Source: Bacteroidales bacterium (lineage in GTDB: Bacteria > Bacteroidota > Bacteroidia > Bacteroidales > WCHB1-69). Taken from it: DNA of 8,436 nt. This document shows, piece by piece, positions 6,889-8,436 of the stretch. Location: contig JAQUGA010000103.1 of assembly GCA_028684405.1 (NCBI GenBank), forward strand, positions 1 through 8,436. The letters are read 5' to 3'. Both the position numbers and the translations under genes were made by a program. The notes under the pieces were generated by a model. The model was not told where the DNA came from. It saw only the letters and a program-made list of their open reading frames with translations, and ran no database searches. Position 1 is the first letter of the stretch, and every line of letters begins with the position of its first letter.

Positions 6889-7299
6889 ATGCCTCTTTAT
6901 TCCATTTTTGGTGAAATTTCCGAAAAAGATTTTTTCAAGCAATTTGAAACGCAAGAGAGTTGTATGCAATGGATATCGGAAAAGAAATGGCAAAATGGTT
7001 TTGTTTGTCGAAAATGTGGGAATACAAATTACTGTTTTGGACGAACGCCCTATTCTCGGCGATGCACACGCAGCAAATCGAGCGAATCGGCAACCGCTCA
7101 TACGCTCTTCCACCACTGCCGAATGCCCCTTCCAGAAGCCATGAAGTTGGTTTATGAAATTTGTAAAAACCCCGATTTATCATCTCGAAAATTATCCTCA
7201 AAAGTGGAAATCCGGTCGATGACCTGTTGGAATCTGAAAAAAAAACTCTTCCATTGTTTAGAAAATGGAGGGTGCGATAATGTATTTGGTAGAATATAA
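6889..7299 (+). CDS. IS1595-type transposase N-terminal fragment (zinc ribbon and HTH only)
   Basis: The 136 residues match the N-terminal DNA-binding part of IS1595-family transposases: a helical lead-in (about 10-35, ending MQWISEKKW), NGFVCRKCG with the first zinc pair (C40, C43), then RRCTRSKSSESATAHTLFHH (57-76), and a helix-turn-helix-like stretch ending in TCWNLKKKL (112-120). The usual family form has CxxC where this protein has C59 and S62; TGC to AGC is a one-base change. The catalytic DDE domain, about 150-200 residues in complete transposases, is absent: the frame stops at 7299 and an unrelated gene starts at 7310. No matching DDE piece was seen in the visible flanks. It is probably a transposase remnant, but an intact frame with its own promoter match leaves room for a retained DNA-binding protein. 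A shortened or miscalled sequence is also possible. Confidence 0.7.
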   Translation: MPLYSIFGEISEKDFFKQFETQESCMQWISEKKWQNGFVCRKCGNTNYCFGRTPYSRRCTRSKSSESATAHTLFHHCRMPLPEAMKLVYEICKNPDLSSRKLSSKVEIRSMTCWNLKKKLFHCLENGGCDNVFGRI

Positions 7300-7309
7300 T
7301 AGAAGCTGT

Positions 7310-8436
7310 ATGAAATTAAATTTTAGAATAAAAAATAATTTGTTTTTAGCAATGCTTATCGTAATAAGCTCGTGCAAGACGATTCAAGTAGAAAGACCAC
7401 CAGAATCTTATCTAAATCCAGTATTTAAACCTGAAATTTCCACCATCTCAATTCCCATTAAATTGAACATGTCGGATATTGAAAAATCGGTAAATCGTCA
7501 GTTTTTAGGATTGATTTACGAAGACAAAGATTTGTCGGATGACAATATGCAAATCAAAATTTGGAAATCAAAGAATTTTGAATTCAAAGCAGAAAACAAT
7601 CAGCTAAAATATACGATTCCCCTAAAAATTTGGACTAAATTTGGATGGAAAATTGAACGTTTTGGCATGAGTATTTCCGACTATTATGAAGCAAACGGTG
7701 AGCTTTCGATAAGTTTTTCCACAGGAATTACAATAAATCAGGACTGGGACATAATAACTTCCACGAAGATTGTCAGCCATCAATGGATAAGTCGCCCCAC
7801 CATGCGGGTGGCAGGTGTTCAGGTGCCCATTACAAACATTGTAGACATGGCGCTTAAGTCAAGCTCAGGGCTGATTAATAAACAAATTGACAAAAGCATT
7901 TCGGATGCCGTTAATTTGAAAAAAATTGCCGAAGATGCCTGGACAGAAATTCAAGAACCCATGTTGATGAGCGAAGAGCATAATACCTGGTTGCTTATCA
8001 AACCTCAACAAGTTGTTTGCACTCCCATCTCAACGGTGGACAATACATTGCAATTTGTTGTTGGGTTTAAAGGATTTATGGATTGTATAATTGGTGAAAA
8101 ACCAGAAGCCTCTTTAAAATATGCTTTGCCCAATTTAACCATCGAAAATCGTCTTCAAAAAAACTTTTTAATAAATTACAATATTGATATTACCAATGAA
8201 TTTATTGTGCAAACGGCTAAAAAAGAGTTGATAGGAAAGACATTTGAGCAAGGAAAAAGACATATTAAAGTGGTAGATATTGATTTTTATGGGAACAATG
8301 GAAAAATTATTTTTGTACTCACTTTCAGCGGTTCAGCGAAAGGAACGGTTTATTTTACGGGAATTCCCTATTACGACAAAGAGACGAAAACATTGGAAAT
8401 TAAAGATTCTGATTTTGACCTAAATACTAAAAATGC
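7310..8436 (+). CDS. DUF4403 family lipoprotein (C-terminus cut by window edge)
   Basis: The gene runs off the window after 375 complete codons with no stop. The N-terminus is a lipoprotein signal: basic MKLNFRIKNN, a hydrophobic LFLAMLIVI, then the lipobox I-S-S-C with the lipidated Cys at 22, so the mature protein should sit in the cell envelope. The rest resembles DUF4403: early PESYLNPVFKPEISTISIPI, a conserved-looking IPLKIWTKFGW (about 104-114), and many alternating beta-type segments, including a repeated pattern in the second half (WLLIKPQQV, LQFVVGFKGF). DUF4403 has no established function to my knowledge; its beta-rich repeats are consistent with a lipid- or membrane-associated fold, but that is inference. 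The ATG at 7310 is 10 bases after the transposase-like stop. A -7-like TGTATTTG (7281-7288, one mismatch) could be its own promoter. Confidence 0.82.
   Translation, partial: MKLNFRIKNNLFLAMLIVISSCKTIQVERPPESYLNPVFKPEISTISIPIKLNMSDIEKSVNRQFLGLIYEDKDLSDDNMQIKIWKSKNFEFKAENNQLKYTIPLKIWTKFGWKIERFGMSISDYYEANGELSISFSTGITINQDWDIITSTKIVSHQWISRPTMRVAGVQVPITNIVDMALKSSSGLINKQIDKSISDAVNLKKIAEDAWTEIQEPMLMSEEHNTWLLIKPQQVVCTPISTVDNTLQFVVGFKGFMDCIIGEKPEASLKYALPNLTIENRLQKNFLINYNIDITNEFIVQTAKKELIGKTFEQGKRHIKVVDIDFYGNNGKIIFVLTFSGSAKGTVYFTGIPYYDKETKTLEIKDSDFDLNTKN

Noticed and set aside
6856..7201. Overlapping ORFs of 65-88 residues on both strands across the transposase-like gene
   Set aside because: They are shadows of the zinc-ribbon frame, which alone shows family motifs. 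The same applies to the ORFs opposite the BFN, transporter and mutS2 genes.
1..8436. CRISPR array, tRNA or rRNA gene, prophage or defence system
   Set aside because: I saw no regularly spaced repeats, no cloverleaf or rRNA-like sequence, and no gene with recognisable phage or defence motifs.

Overview
The window looks like chromosomal DNA of a member of the Bacteroidota. The sequence is AT-rich. Five intergenic sites match the TAnnTTTG promoter -7 element used in this phylum, most starts lack a strong Shine-Dalgarno sequence, and the proteins (MutS2 opening with MIYPxNFE, DUF4403 lipoprotein, BFN/DUF151 plus UVR protein) are of the kind seen there. I cannot place it below phylum. Most of it is ordinary housekeeping content, and I found no convincing undescribed multi-gene system.

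Layout. Positions 1-514 (minus) hold the N-terminal three quarters of a ComF-type phosphoribosyltransferase, cut by the window edge. It is divergent from an unnamed membrane-anchored coiled-coil protein (578-1489, plus), and the two -7 elements lie almost back to back. A near-perfect inverted repeat with flanking A and T runs (1508-1549) ends that gene and also the convergent minus-strand pair that follows. That pair is a CNT-family nucleoside transporter with an extra N-terminal extracytoplasmic domain (2229-4064) and, 65 bp downstream, a bifunctional-nuclease-family protein with a UVR motif (1579-2163). From the same intergenic region as the transporter promoter, mutS2 (4223-6644, plus) is read divergently.

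mutS2 is interrupted by a frame break at about 5639-5642, just after the ATPase core. The Smr nuclease half therefore lies in another frame. The break fits two single-base losses in short homopolymers, so it is either a sequencing or assembly error or a recent lesion.

After mutS2 comes a 244-bp gap with nested imperfect inverted repeats and one good promoter match. Then comes a 136-residue protein that is only the N-terminal zinc-ribbon/HTH part of an IS1595-type transposase, with one zinc-binding cysteine changed to serine. Ten bases later starts a DUF4403 lipoprotein (7310 to the window end, incomplete).

Functional links are loose. The transporter and the BFN protein could form a two-gene transcript. 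ComF and MutS2 both belong to DNA uptake or recombination, but they are separate transcription units here.
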